This document shows positions 11,401 through 22,778 of a stretch of DNA of 64,000 nucleotides, in pieces (the stretch's first letter is position 1; each line of letters starts with the position of its first letter). The stretch covers positions 3,472,001 through 3,536,000 of the forward strand of contig NZ_CP060412.1 of the NCBI RefSeq assembly GCF_014297575.1, read 5' to 3'. The notes beneath the pieces were generated by a model, which was not told the DNA's origin, ran no database searches, and saw only the letters and a list, made by a program, of their open reading frames with translations. The translations under genes were made by a program, and so were the position numbers. The DNA is from Dyella telluris. GTDB lineage: Bacteria; Pseudomonadota; Gammaproteobacteria; Xanthomonadales; Rhodanobacteraceae.

Positions 11401-11486
11401 CGTACACCGTGTCCAACTCTTATGGCGCCGCGCTGTACCAGACCACGCCGCGTTACGGCCGCTTCTCGGTCACGTACGACTTCTGA
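8448..11486 (+). CDS. Oar-like TonB-dependent receptor with carboxypeptidase-like regulatory domain
   Basis: This is an outer-membrane receptor of the Oar-like group, typical of Xanthomonadales; the ligand is unknown. ATG 8448 gives 1012 residues with a Sec signal peptide ending AMAQS. Residues about 30-115 form a small beta domain of the carboxypeptidase-regulatory type (TTGTIFGQAEAGETV, SSLPLGTYTVVL). A plug region follows (VIT-SQTLERLPLGRSAESIALLAPGV, then ENAYYINGYNTTDPL and GGYSAMYGRSDGGVI), and then a long C-terminal barrel ending FSVTYDF, with the terminal Phe expected of an outer-membrane barrel. I cannot see a clear TonB box. It stands alone between two terminators. Confidence 0.93.
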   Translation: MKASRSNRHVLLRRSSLAVALTLGMAGVAMAQSTTGTIFGQAEAGETVSVTSSTGISRSATVDAAGRYRISSLPLGTYTVVLQKDGATVDSRDNVAITVNAGTEVSFAAAAGAKSLASVTVSANALPPIDVSSVDSRTVITSQTLERLPLGRSAESIALLAPGVVQGSDYFSGQKAGSNVVSFGGSSVSENAYYINGYNTTDPLSNLGGIGLPYGAIDQQEIYTGGYSAMYGRSDGGVISQVGKRGTNDWHFGGQVLWSPEFLAEDPKNVMYPNKALPNGYGYTDDTLPGKPYRNRQGNTKWNTTYSAYVGGPLIKDKLFFFISAEAEKQEGKTTSSAAVGQPNNTYYTYNIPKYYVKLDWNINDSNIVELTGISNKTSYEGTQYTYDYDTGKEGGFLGYDTHTKTGSDIWVGKYTSYITDDLTFSATYGQNRAIDYSDVPGLDPNLAYLTGVTTQDPAITGGNPIRNGNTIQYVKNPNAKNKTHGLRLDLEYKLGDHTLAAGIDNMHFTATDEGQQTSGPGYWWRYGHATDPSVALVPGLGVGAPGGDGYYVRKYIFVTTTSMSVDQKAQYIEDRWQINDKFLLNLGLRDDQFTNYNAVGQAYVKNKNQWAPRVGFSWDVFGDSTFKVFGNLGRYYLALPNSVAIRGASPSTYTNEYFTYTGIDANGNPTGLNPIGPGPVSSNGEYGEAPDAKTVTASNLKSQYQDEAILGFTKMLNPEWVFGAKGTVRKLQSAIDDVCDIERLVDKATAQGIDPDSVNWTTGCLIFNPGKTNTFLLSKVDGSGYDKVSMSTSDWGFTSGAKRKYVALDLFLEHPFDGKWQGRVDYTFSRSYGNTEGQVLSTIGQDDISKTQDWDAAALMVNSNGELSNNRTHQLKAYGSYLITKEWMVSGALRVMSGAPKACLGYYGTDEADPISYGSAYRFCDGKSTALGNNGHLPWQKIVDLGVTYRPAFGDGKLAFNLNVFNVFNERKPTVLDATYETAPYTVSNSYGAALYQTTPRYGRFSVTYDF

Positions 11487-11591
11487 TCGCTGTCCCCGGC
11501 CTTGTTTGAGGCCAACCCGCGCGATGCCAACCCTCCCGGTGTCGCGCGGTTCTTCGGGCAGGCATATCAGAAAACTGGTTGTTCTTTACCC

Positions 11592-11621
11592 GAGGCCGCC
11601 TTCCCCGAGGCGGCCTTTTTT
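11592..11621. terminator. Terminator between convergent genes
   Basis: GGCCGCC and GGCGGCC pair around TTCCCCGA, with a T-run following on the plus strand. It lies between the receptor gene (plus) and the hydroxylase gene (minus), which converge here. Confidence 0.88.
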
Positions 11622-11631
11622 CATGCGTGGA

Positions 11632-12744
11632 TCAAGCTGTCTCGGCGACGGTGGCGTCGTCGGTGGGCGACGTGGCGTCCGCTGCATGCGCGGGCTGCAT
11701 CACGTGATGCGCCAATCCGTGCAGGTCCAGCTGATCGACCGGGATAGGGCGATAGTCCGGGCCAAACGCGACCTCGCCGAATTTCCAGCCAGCCGGGCGG
11801 CGCACCGCGCCCCAGAAGCGCTTGGCGGCGTTCCAGTGCAGGCCGACCAGGCCATGGTTGTTGTCGTCGTCCACCATCGGGTCGCCCACGCCGGTAGGGC
11901 GCAGTGGCTCGTTGTAGAGCGCGGTGCCGAAGATCACGTCCCAGATGGAAAACACCTGGCCGAAATTGCAGTTGTGCAGGTTCGGGCGAGTGGGGTCGAC
12001 CAGCATGTGGTGCAGGCGATGGAACTTCGGCGACACCAGCAGGCGGTTGAACACCGGGCCAAAGGCGATGCGCACGTTGGCATGCGAGAAGTTCTGCACC
12101 AGCTCGCCCATCAGCACCAGCCACGCGAACTGTTCGGGTTCCACGCCCATCACGATGCCCACGCAGGCGAGGATCATCGACTGGATGAAGCCGTCGATGA
12201 GGCTGCCGCGGTCATTGGTCCAGCAGCTCATCTGGCGCGTGCTGTGGTGCATGCTGTGCAGCGCCCACCACCACGGCAGCGCGTGCTGCAGGCGGTGCAT
12301 CCAGTAGTACACCATGTCGTAGATGACGTAGTAGCAGCCGAACAGCAGCCACGGATGCTGCTTCAGCCACGGCACCCAGTGAGTGATGGCCAGCGGCGAG
12401 GCACTGGCATCGCCGGGGCCGGTGTCCGGGCCGCCGAAGTAGTTGGCGATGGGCGTGAGGATCAGATAGCTGAAGATGGGGAAGATGCCTACCAGCATCA
12501 GCAGGGTGTACTGGAAATCCACTTTGGTGAGCTTGCGGTCGTCCCACTTCTCCGCCGGCACGATGTTTTCCAGCGGGCGGAAGATCAGGCCGATCACGCA
12601 CAACTGGAACGCCGCAATCAGCAGGGAGGCGGAGATGTCACCGGGATCGCCGGCAAGGCCTTCCAGATGCAGGAACTGCAGCACGGGCAGCACGCCATGG
12701 CTGGCGAACCAGCTGACCAGTTGGGACCACACTTCGGACATCAT
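11632..12744 (-). CDS. Sterol desaturase / fatty acid hydroxylase superfamily membrane protein
   Basis: This is a predicted di-iron oxygenase in the membrane. It shows the superfamily histidine clusters HRLQH, HSMHH and FHRLHH, plus a further NLHNC segment. At least four hydrophobic stretches are visible, including SASLLIAAFQLCVIGLIF and LLMLVGIFPIFSYLIL. I chose the ATG at 12744, with AAGG just upstream, over a GTG two codons earlier; the product is 370 residues. The substrate cannot be told from sequence; members act on sterols, fatty acids, carotenoids or alkylglycerols. It is monocistronic. Confidence 0.88.
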   Translation of the reverse strand: MMSEVWSQLVSWFASHGVLPVLQFLHLEGLAGDPGDISASLLIAAFQLCVIGLIFRPLENIVPAEKWDDRKLTKVDFQYTLLMLVGIFPIFSYLILTPIANYFGGPDTGPGDASASPLAITHWVPWLKQHPWLLFGCYYVIYDMVYYWMHRLQHALPWWWALHSMHHSTRQMSCWTNDRGSLIDGFIQSMILACVGIVMGVEPEQFAWLVLMGELVQNFSHANVRIAFGPVFNRLLVSPKFHRLHHMLVDPTRPNLHNCNFGQVFSIWDVIFGTALYNEPLRPTGVGDPMVDDDNNHGLVGLHWNAAKRFWGAVRRPAGWKFGEVAFGPDYRPIPVDQLDLHGLAHHVMQPAHAADATSPTDDATVAETA

Positions 12745-12890
12745 CAACACCTTGCAAGGAAACGTACTCGGTCCTGCAAGTGAGGGGAGGGCGCGTCGCG
12801 CTCTACAGAACCGGGCGGTTTAGGATACCCCCGGTATCCGGTGGCATCCATCCGGCAGGATTTTGCGCTGCCTGCCTTTCCGTCGGCTGC

Positions 12891-13191
12891 CTCAGCGATG
12901 TAGACGTTCGTCGAGTCAATGCCGGCGCGCCGGCCTGCCGATGTCGGCCCCACACGTAGCCCGGATGAAGCGGAGCGAAATCCGGGGGAGACGGCATCTG
13001 TCGATGGCCAGGCGCACTCAAGAGGGCGGGAATGGTGAAGTAACAGCCACCGTATGCGACTGTTGCCTGGTGGTGTGCGCTCCGCCTTGGAGGTCGTGGC
13101 GAGGTTGTCCCGGATTGCGCTTTGCTCCATCCGGGCTACGGTGGCGTGCTCGAGCTTGTTGGACGCTCAGCGACGTAGACGTTCGTCGAGT
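12891..13191. repeat. Direct repeat duplicating the 3' end of murU
   Basis: A 26-base sequence at 13166-13191 contains the murU stop codon and its last eight codons. It recurs at 12891-12916 with one mismatch. The roughly 250 bases between the copies carry the family 2 inverted repeat. The pattern suggests that the repeat arrived with, or was flanked by, a duplication of the gene end. No other gene is evident in the gap 12745-13166. Near 12825-12842 there is only a small GGATACC / GGTATCC hairpin. Confidence 0.8.
12956..13139. repeat. Inverted repeat, family 2, widely spaced arms
   Basis: The arm starting GTAGCCCGGATGAAGC at 12956-12987 is matched by an inverted arm ending CATCCGGGCTAC at 13108-13139. 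The arms are 120 bases apart, against 25 at the 4335 copy, so this copy is expanded or has had other sequence inserted. Confidence 0.8.
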
Positions 13192-13868
13192 TCGCGCAGG
13201 CGCTCGGGTGTGCCCACATCCGTCCATGCACCACGGTAGTGGCTGCCGCCCAGTTGCTGGCGGGCAATGGCGCGTTCCAGCAGCGGCCTCAGCTTGAAGC
13301 GGGGCGGCGTTTGCTGGGCGCCGGCATCGTGGACCACGTCCTGCCACCCGTCGAGCAGCTCGCGGCGAAACACGCCGATGCCGCTGTAGGTGAGACGCGG
13401 CGAGCCGTTGTCCTGGATCAGCCCCTGCGCATCGAGCGCGAAGTCGCCGTCGGGATGGTGCGGCGGGTTGTCCACCAGCAACAGGTGCCCCACGCCGCGC
13501 GGTTCGCTGGGTAGCGCGGAGAAATCGGCATCGGTCCAGACATCACCGCTGATCACGATGAACGGCTCCGGGCCGAGCAGGCCCAGCGCATTGAGCATGC
13601 CGCCACCGGTTTCCAGTGGCGTGGGGCCTTCGTACGCATAGCGGATGCGCAGGCCCCAGCGCGAACCGTCACCCAGTGCGACGGGAAACTGCTCGGCAAG
13701 ATGCGAGGTGTTGATCACCACGTACCGCACGTCGATGGCGGCAAGCTTTTCCAGATGCCATTCGATCAGGCGCTTGCCGGCGACCTCCAGCAGGGGCTTG
13801 GGCGTGTGGTTGGTGAGCGGGCGCATGCGCTCGCCCAGGCCGGCGGCGAAGATCAGGGCGTGGCGCAT
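13167..13868 (-). CDS. murU: N-acetylmuramate alpha-1-phosphate uridylyltransferase MurU
   Basis: MurU converts MurNAc-1-phosphate and UTP to UDP-MurNAc in the peptidoglycan recycling route that bypasses de novo synthesis (and so fosfomycin). The 233-residue protein has the nucleotidyltransferase signature GLGERMRPLT, PKPLLEVAGK, TPLETGGGM and the metal-binding VISGDVWTD. It lacks extra C-terminal domains, as expected for MurU compared with GlmU or RmlA. It follows amgK on the same strand. The assignment to MurU rather than a generic sugar nucleotidyltransferase rests on this pairing. Confidence 0.9.
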   Translation of the reverse strand: MRHALIFAAGLGERMRPLTNHTPKPLLEVAGKRLIEWHLEKLAAIDVRYVVINTSHLAEQFPVALGDGSRWGLRIRYAYEGPTPLETGGGMLNALGLLGPEPFIVISGDVWTDADFSALPSEPRGVGHLLLVDNPPHHPDGDFALDAQGLIQDNGSPRLTYSGIGVFRRELLDGWQDVVHDAGAQQTPPRFKLRPLLERAIARQQLGGSHYRGAWTDVGTPERLRELDERLRR

Positions 13869-13893
13869 GGCGTCCTCGACGCGTGTGTTCTCG

Positions 13894-13992
13894 TCACCGT
13901 CATTCCCGCGAAAGCGGGAATCCAGCGCCTTCGCGCTTTCTCATGCCCATGCCAAAGGCACTGGATTCCCGCTTTCGCGGGAATGACGGTGA
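13894..13992. repeat. Inverted repeat, family 3
   Basis: Perfect 32-base complementary arms lie at 13894-13925 and 13961-13992. Each arm is itself a hairpin: ATTCCCGC and GCGGGAAT close a GAAA tetraloop. Related copies are at 16910-16990, 19183-19264 and, more distantly, 27346-27400. This one lies between amgK and murU. Confidence 0.92.
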
Positions 13993-14016
13993 GGGATAAG
14001 TGGCTGCGTGGAAGGA

Positions 14017-15030
14017 TCACGATGCGGCTACCTTGGTCAAATCCCGCCCCTCTGCATGCCGCTTCAATAGCGCGACGAAATCGGCAAGCTCCGGATAGCG
14101 CTCCGCCACGGACACCACGTAGTGATATACGGCCGGCACATCGGCGAGATAACCCGGCTTCCCGTCGCGATACCACAGGCGATAGAACTGGCCGAGCACG
14201 CGGATGTGGCGATGCAGCCCGGTCAGGTCGAACCAGCGCTGGAAATGTTCGCGGTCGATGGAGTCATCGATCACGCCGGCCGTGAGCAGACGCTGGCGGT
14301 ACGACTCCACCCAGCCTTCCACGCGCTCGCGCGGCCACACCACGTAGGCGTCGCGCAGCAGCGAGGCGAGGTCGTAGGTGATGGGGCCGGAAAGCGCGCC
14401 CTGGAAGTCGATCACGCCGGGGTTGTTGTGCTCGACGATGAGCAGGTTGCGGCTGTGGTAATCGCGATGCACGAAGCGGCGCGGCTGCTCCAGCGCGTTG
14501 CGGATGATCACGCCGAACGCCGCCTCCAGCACGTCCCATTCGCCGCAGGTCGGCGTATAGCCGAGGTGTCGCTGCAGGAACCATTCCGGCATCACTTCCA
14601 GTCCGCTCACCAGTCGCTCGCGGTCGAACCTGGGCAGATCCGCGTGATCCATGCGCGTCTGCATCAGCAGCAGTGCATCCATGGCATCGCTGTAGAGGCT
14701 GTCGGCGGTGTCGTCATTCAGTGCGGGCAGGTAAAGCCGTGTGCCGAGATCCTCGATCAGCAGGAAGCCCTGCTCGAGATCGCTGGCATAGACCTTGGGC
14801 ACATGAATGCCTGCGTCAGCCAGGCGTTCGCCAATGGCGATCCACGGCCGTGGATCTTCCTGCGCGGGCGGGGAATCCATCACCACCCAATCTTTGCCGT
14901 CGTGCCGTGTGCGCCAGTAGCTGCGGAAGCTGGCATCGGAGGATGCGGAGGCGAGTTCCAGCGTGGCGTCGCCGAGGGTGGCGCGGGTCCAGGCGAGGCG
15001 TGCGGCGGCGCGATCGGAAGCGGTGGTCAT
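14017..15030 (-). CDS. amgK: Anomeric MurNAc/GlcNAc kinase AmgK
   Basis: AmgK phosphorylates the anomeric hydroxyl of MurNAc or GlcNAc in the cytoplasm, feeding MurU. The 337-residue product belongs to the aminoglycoside-phosphotransferase fold: the catalytic loop FVHRDYHSRNLL is followed by the metal-binding VIDFQGA. Early on, the nucleotide-binding beta sheet shows RSYWRTRHDGKDWVVMDSPP. I chose ATG 15030, since the TTG four codons earlier adds nothing conserved. The gap to murU holds a family 3 repeat. Confidence 0.9.
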   Translation of the reverse strand: MTTASDRAAARLAWTRATLGDATLELASASSDASFRSYWRTRHDGKDWVVMDSPPAQEDPRPWIAIGERLADAGIHVPKVYASDLEQGFLLIEDLGTRLYLPALNDDTADSLYSDAMDALLLMQTRMDHADLPRFDRERLVSGLEVMPEWFLQRHLGYTPTCGEWDVLEAAFGVIIRNALEQPRRFVHRDYHSRNLLIVEHNNPGVIDFQGALSGPITYDLASLLRDAYVVWPRERVEGWVESYRQRLLTAGVIDDSIDREHFQRWFDLTGLHRHIRVLGQFYRLWYRDGKPGYLADVPAVYHYVVSVAERYPELADFVALLKRHAEGRDLTKVAAS

Positions 15031-15109
15031 GGCGTGCTGCAAAGGGCGTTGCCACGCAGCTTAGCGGGAGCGGCGCTCGAACTACAGGCGCGCCAGTGCG
15101 GCAAAAGGC

Positions 15110-15156
15110 GGCCCCTCTCTCCACATCCGCCTCCCCAGACAGGGGAGAGAGGGGCC
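15110..15156. repeat. Inverted repeat, GGCCCCTCTCTCC type
   Basis: Arms GGCCCCTCTCTCC at 15110-15122 and its exact complement at 15144-15156 are separated by 21 bases. It lies between amtB (whose 3' end faces it) and amgK. It could end amtB transcription, although no T-run follows on either strand. Confidence 0.7.
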
Positions 15157-15172
15157 AGTAAATCGCTGCTTG

Positions 15173-19123
<3,951 letters not shown>

Positions 19124-19182
19124 GCGTGGGCAACAGGTGCCGATGCATTGGTCGCAACATCGCACGCAACCTCACCCTTGCT

Positions 19183-19264
19183 CGTCATTCCTGCGAAAGC
19201 AGGAATCCAGTGTCTTCCGTGACACGAGCAAAGGCGCTGGATTCCTGCTTTCGCAGGAATGACG
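19183..19264. repeat. Inverted repeat, family 3 variant, inside suf operon
   Basis: Arms of 28 bases lie at 19183-19210 and 19237-19264, fully complementary. Compared with the 13894 copy, the stem base C is T and its partner G is A in both arms (ATTCCTGC with GCAGGAAT), so pairing is kept. It lies in the 254-base gap between sufB and sufC, where it may stabilise or attenuate the operon mRNA. Confidence 0.9.
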
Positions 19265-19377
19265 GTGTCTTTGAGATGTTCTAGAAATCGGTAGCGCAGC
19301 TCCATAGAGCGTGAGCTACCCGAAGCCGTACCGCTGATCGCTTTTCCCAAATCCACATTCAATCGCCGATACCCGCC

Positions 19378-20148
19378 ATGCTAAAGATCGAAAACCTGCA
19401 CGCCCGCGTCGAGGGCAAGGACATCCTCAAGGGACTCACGCTCACCGTGAATCCCGGCGAAGTGCACGCGATCATGGGCCCCAACGGCGCCGGCAAGTCC
19501 ACGCTGGGCAACGTGCTTTCGGGGCGCGATGGTTACGAGGTAACGGCCGGCACGGTGACCTTCAACGGTGTCGACCTGCTGGCGCTGGAACCGGAAGAGC
19601 GCGCCGCTGCCGGCGTGTTCCTGGCCTTCCAATACCCGGTGGAGATCCCGGGCGTGAACAACACCTATTTCCTGCGCGCCGCGCTCAACGCGCAGCGCAA
19701 GCAGCGCGGCGAGCCGGAACTCGATTCCATGCAGTTCCTGAAGCTGGTGCGCGAAAAGCTGAAGATCATGCAGATCTCCGACGAGCTGCTGCACCGCGCC
19801 GTGAACGAAGGTTTCTCGGGCGGCGAAAAGAAGCGCAACGAGATCTTCCAGATGGCCGTGCTCGAACCCAAGCTCGCCATCCTCGATGAAACCGATTCGG
19901 GCCTGGATATCGACGCGCTCAAGCAGGTGGCGCAGGGCGTGAACGCGTTGCGTTCCAGCGAGCGTGGCTTCCTGGTGATCACGCACTACCAGCGCCTGCT
20001 TGACTACATCGAGCCGGATTTCGTGCACGTGCTGGCCGATGGCCGCATCGTGGAGAGTGGCGACAAGACGCTGGCGCTGAAGCTGGAAGAGCAGGGCTAC
20101 GCGTGGGTGAACGACAAGGATCCCGCGCTGACCGGAGCCTCGGCATGA
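19378..20148 (+). CDS. sufC: Fe-S cluster assembly ATPase SufC
   Basis: SufC is the ABC-type ATPase driving SufB-SufD rearrangement; it is cytoplasmic and not a transporter. The 256-residue protein has the Walker A GPNGAGKST, the Q-loop AFQYPVEIPG, the signature FSGGEKKRNEI, the Walker B LAILDETDSGLDID and the switch His in VITHYQRLLDYI. These wordings are specific to SufC rather than to ABC transporters. The stop overlaps the sufD start by four bases. Confidence 0.97.
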   Translation: MLKIENLHARVEGKDILKGLTLTVNPGEVHAIMGPNGAGKSTLGNVLSGRDGYEVTAGTVTFNGVDLLALEPEERAAAGVFLAFQYPVEIPGVNNTYFLRAALNAQRKQRGEPELDSMQFLKLVREKLKIMQISDELLHRAVNEGFSGGEKKRNEIFQMAVLEPKLAILDETDSGLDIDALKQVAQGVNALRSSERGFLVITHYQRLLDYIEPDFVHVLADGRIVESGDKTLALKLEEQGYAWVNDKDPALTGASA

Positions 20149-21464
20149 GCGAGCCGCAACGCACGCCCTTCGTCGATTCGCTGCTGGAGGCCGCCGCACA
20201 GGCGCGCCTGCCGGGCAGCGGCATCGGCTGGCTGGATGCCGCGCGCCGCGAGAACCTCGAGGCATTCGCCGAGGGTGGTCTGCCCGATACCCGCATGGAG
20301 GCGTGGAAGTACACCGCGCTGCGTGCGCTGGGCCAGCGCCGTTTCGCCGCCGCCGATGCGCAGGCCGCGACGCGTGCCACTGAGGTCAATGGCTTCGCCT
20401 TGCCCGGCATCGATGGCCCCACGCTGGTATTCGTCAATGGTGTGTTCCGTCCGGAACTTTCGCGCGTCGACGCGTTGCCTGCAGGCCTGAGCCTGCAGCC
20501 GCTGTCGCAGGCGCTGCAGGGCGATGCCGAACCGCTGCGCTTCGCGCTGTCGCGTCATTACCGCGAAGGCGGTGACGTGTTTGCGCGCCTCAACGCGGCA
20601 CTGGCCGGTGATGGCGTGGTGCTTCACGTGGCTGCCGGTACGAAGGTGGAAGAGCCGGTTCGCCTGCTGTTTGTCGGCGCACCGGCGGACGAAAACGTGG
20701 CATGGCACGTCCGCCACGTGGTCGAACTGGGCGAAGGCGCTGAGCTGTCGCTTGTCGAACAGCATGTGGCCACGGACGCGCACCAGAACCTGTGCACTCA
20801 GGTCACCGACATCGTGCTGCGTCGTGGCGCGAAGCTGCGCCACGTGACCCTGCAGGACGCGGCCGAAGGCAGCACGCTGGTGCGCCACGACAGCGTCCAT
20901 CTGGACGAAGAAGCCCATGCGGCGCTCTACGTGCTGGAGCTGGGCGGCTCGCTGGTGCGTCACGACCTGCACGCGGCGCTGGCGGGCGACCGTTCGCGCC
21001 TGGATACGCGCGGCGTGTTCGCGCTGCGCGGTCGCCAGCACGTCGACACGCAGATGGCCATCCGCCATCAGGCGCTCAACACGGCATCGGAGTCGGTGTG
21101 GCGCGGCGTGGCGGACGAGCGTTCGCGCGGCGTGTTCCGTGGCGCCATCGTGGTGGCCGAAGGTGCCGACGGCAGCGATGCCAGCCTCAGCAGCAAGAAC
21201 CTCCTGCTGTCCGGCCAGGCGGAGATCGACACCAAGCCGGAACTCGAAATCTACGCTGACGAAGTGAAGGCGGCACACGGCGCCACCGTGGGCCAGCTCG
21301 ACGAGCGCTCGTTGTTCTACCTGCGCTCCCGCGGCATTCCGTTGGCCGAGGCGCGCGCCATGCTTACCGCGGCGTTCTGTCGTGCGGTGTTCGAATCGCT
21401 GCCCGACGAAGGGCTGCGCGAGCACATCAATGAGCGACTGATGGCGCAACTGCCTTCCGCCTGA
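20145..21464 (+). CDS. sufD: Fe-S cluster assembly protein SufD
   Basis: SufD is a SufB paralogue that completes the SufBC2D scaffold and helps iron acquisition. The 439-residue protein starts MSEPQRTPFVDSLLEAA at an ATGA overlap with sufC. Family blocks are PDTRMEAWKYTALRAL, FRGAIVVAEGADGSDASLSSKNLLLS, EIDTKPELEIYADEVKAAHGATVGQLDERSLFYLRSRGI and a C-terminal helical REHINERLM. These match the SufB/SufD beta-helix fold. sufS follows after 35 bp. Confidence 0.95.
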   Translation: MSEPQRTPFVDSLLEAAAQARLPGSGIGWLDAARRENLEAFAEGGLPDTRMEAWKYTALRALGQRRFAAADAQAATRATEVNGFALPGIDGPTLVFVNGVFRPELSRVDALPAGLSLQPLSQALQGDAEPLRFALSRHYREGGDVFARLNAALAGDGVVLHVAAGTKVEEPVRLLFVGAPADENVAWHVRHVVELGEGAELSLVEQHVATDAHQNLCTQVTDIVLRRGAKLRHVTLQDAAEGSTLVRHDSVHLDEEAHAALYVLELGGSLVRHDLHAALAGDRSRLDTRGVFALRGRQHVDTQMAIRHQALNTASESVWRGVADERSRGVFRGAIVVAEGADGSDASLSSKNLLLSGQAEIDTKPELEIYADEVKAAHGATVGQLDERSLFYLRSRGIPLAEARAMLTAAFCRAVFESLPDEGLREHINERLMAQLPSA

Positions 21465-21499
21465 CGGGCGGCCCGACAGCAACCGGTGAAACGAACACG

Positions 21500-22747
21500 A
21501 TGAACGCACAGACCCAGCCGAGCCCCACCGTCTTCGACGTGCAGCGCATTCGCGCCGATTTCCCCTTGCTGTCGCGCACTGTGCACGACAAGCCGCTGGT
21601 TTATTTCGACAACGCCAACACCAGCCAAAAGCCGCTGAGCGTGATCGAGGCGGTGGACCAGCATTACCGCCTGCGCAACGCCAACGTGTCGCGCTCGGTG
21701 CATCAGGTCGGCGAAGAGGCCACGGCCGCTTATGAAGGCGCGCGCGACAAGCTGGCGCGCTTCATCAACGCCACCTCGCGCAATGAGGTAATCCTCAACT
21801 CGGGCACCACGCAGGCGATGAACATGATCGCCTACAGTTACGCGCTACCGCGCCTGAAGCCGGGCGACAGCATCCTCACCACCGTGATGGAGCATCACGC
21901 CAACATCGTGCCGTGGCAGCTGGTGGCCAGCCGCACCGGCGCGACGGTGAAGGCGGCGCCGATCGACGAGCGCGGCGAACTGATCCTCGAGAAGTTCTTC
22001 GAGATGCTCACGCCCGACGTGAAGCTGGCCTGCGTCACGCACGTCTCCAACGTCCTTGGCACGGTCAACCCGGTGCGCGAGATTGCCCGCGAGTGCCGCA
22101 AGCGCGGTATTCCGCTGGTGGTGGACGGCTCGCAGGCCGTGCCGCACCGGCCGGTGGATGTGCAGGCGCTGGGCTGCGATTTCTATGCCTTCACCGGCCA
22201 CAAGATGCTCTCGCCCACGGGCACGGGTGGCCTGTGGGCGCGCAAGGAACTGCTGGAGGCCATGCCGCCGTTCTTCGGTGGCGGCGAAATGATCCGTGAG
22301 GTCAGCTTCGCCGGCACCACCTTCGCCGCGCCGCCGCACAAGTTCGAAGCAGGCACGCCGAACATCGCCGGTTTTGCCGGCGTGGGCGCCGCCATCGACT
22401 ACTACGACTCCATCGGCTTCGACGCCATCCACGCGTGGGAACAGCAGCTGCTGGCCTACGCCACGGAACGCCTGCGCGACATCCCCGGCCTGCGCCTGTT
22501 CGGCGAGGCAAAGGAAAAGGAACCGGTCATCTCGTTCCTGATCGAGGGCGCGCAGGCCACCGACCTCGCCACGCTGCTCGACCTGCAGGGCGTGGCCGTG
22601 CGTTCCGGCCACCACTGCGCGCATCCGCTGATGCAGTTCTACAAGGTGCCGGCCACCCTGCGTGCCTCGCTCGCGTTCTACAACACGCGCGAAGAAGTGG
22701 ATGCCTTCATCACCGCGCTGCTGAAGGTGCGCAAGCTGCTGATGTAA
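21500..22747 (+). CDS. sufS: Cysteine desulfurase SufS
   Basis: SufS is a PLP enzyme that takes sulfur from cysteine and passes it on as persulfide for Fe-S assembly. The 415-residue protein has the group II desulfurase features: YFDNANTSQKP, the PLP lysine in FTGHKMLSP (about residue 235), and the active-site loop RSGHHCAHPLM with Cys near residue 373. The usual TSQKP wording indicates SufS rather than IscS. No sufE, sufU or sufA follows; the next gene is on the other strand, so the sulfur shuttle must be encoded elsewhere. Confidence 0.95.
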   Translation: MNAQTQPSPTVFDVQRIRADFPLLSRTVHDKPLVYFDNANTSQKPLSVIEAVDQHYRLRNANVSRSVHQVGEEATAAYEGARDKLARFINATSRNEVILNSGTTQAMNMIAYSYALPRLKPGDSILTTVMEHHANIVPWQLVASRTGATVKAAPIDERGELILEKFFEMLTPDVKLACVTHVSNVLGTVNPVREIARECRKRGIPLVVDGSQAVPHRPVDVQALGCDFYAFTGHKMLSPTGTGGLWARKELLEAMPPFFGGGEMIREVSFAGTTFAAPPHKFEAGTPNIAGFAGVGAAIDYYDSIGFDAIHAWEQQLLAYATERLRDIPGLRLFGEAKEKEPVISFLIEGAQATDLATLLDLQGVAVRSGHHCAHPLMQFYKVPATLRASLAFYNTREEVDAFITALLKVRKLLM

Positions 22748-22778
22748 TCATCGGCAGCCTCGCAGGCGCACGAGGTCA

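Noticed and set aside
12863..13297. 144-codon frame between the hydroxylase and murU genes
   Set aside because: It runs through the family 2 repeat and into murU, and has no ribosome-binding site or family similarity.
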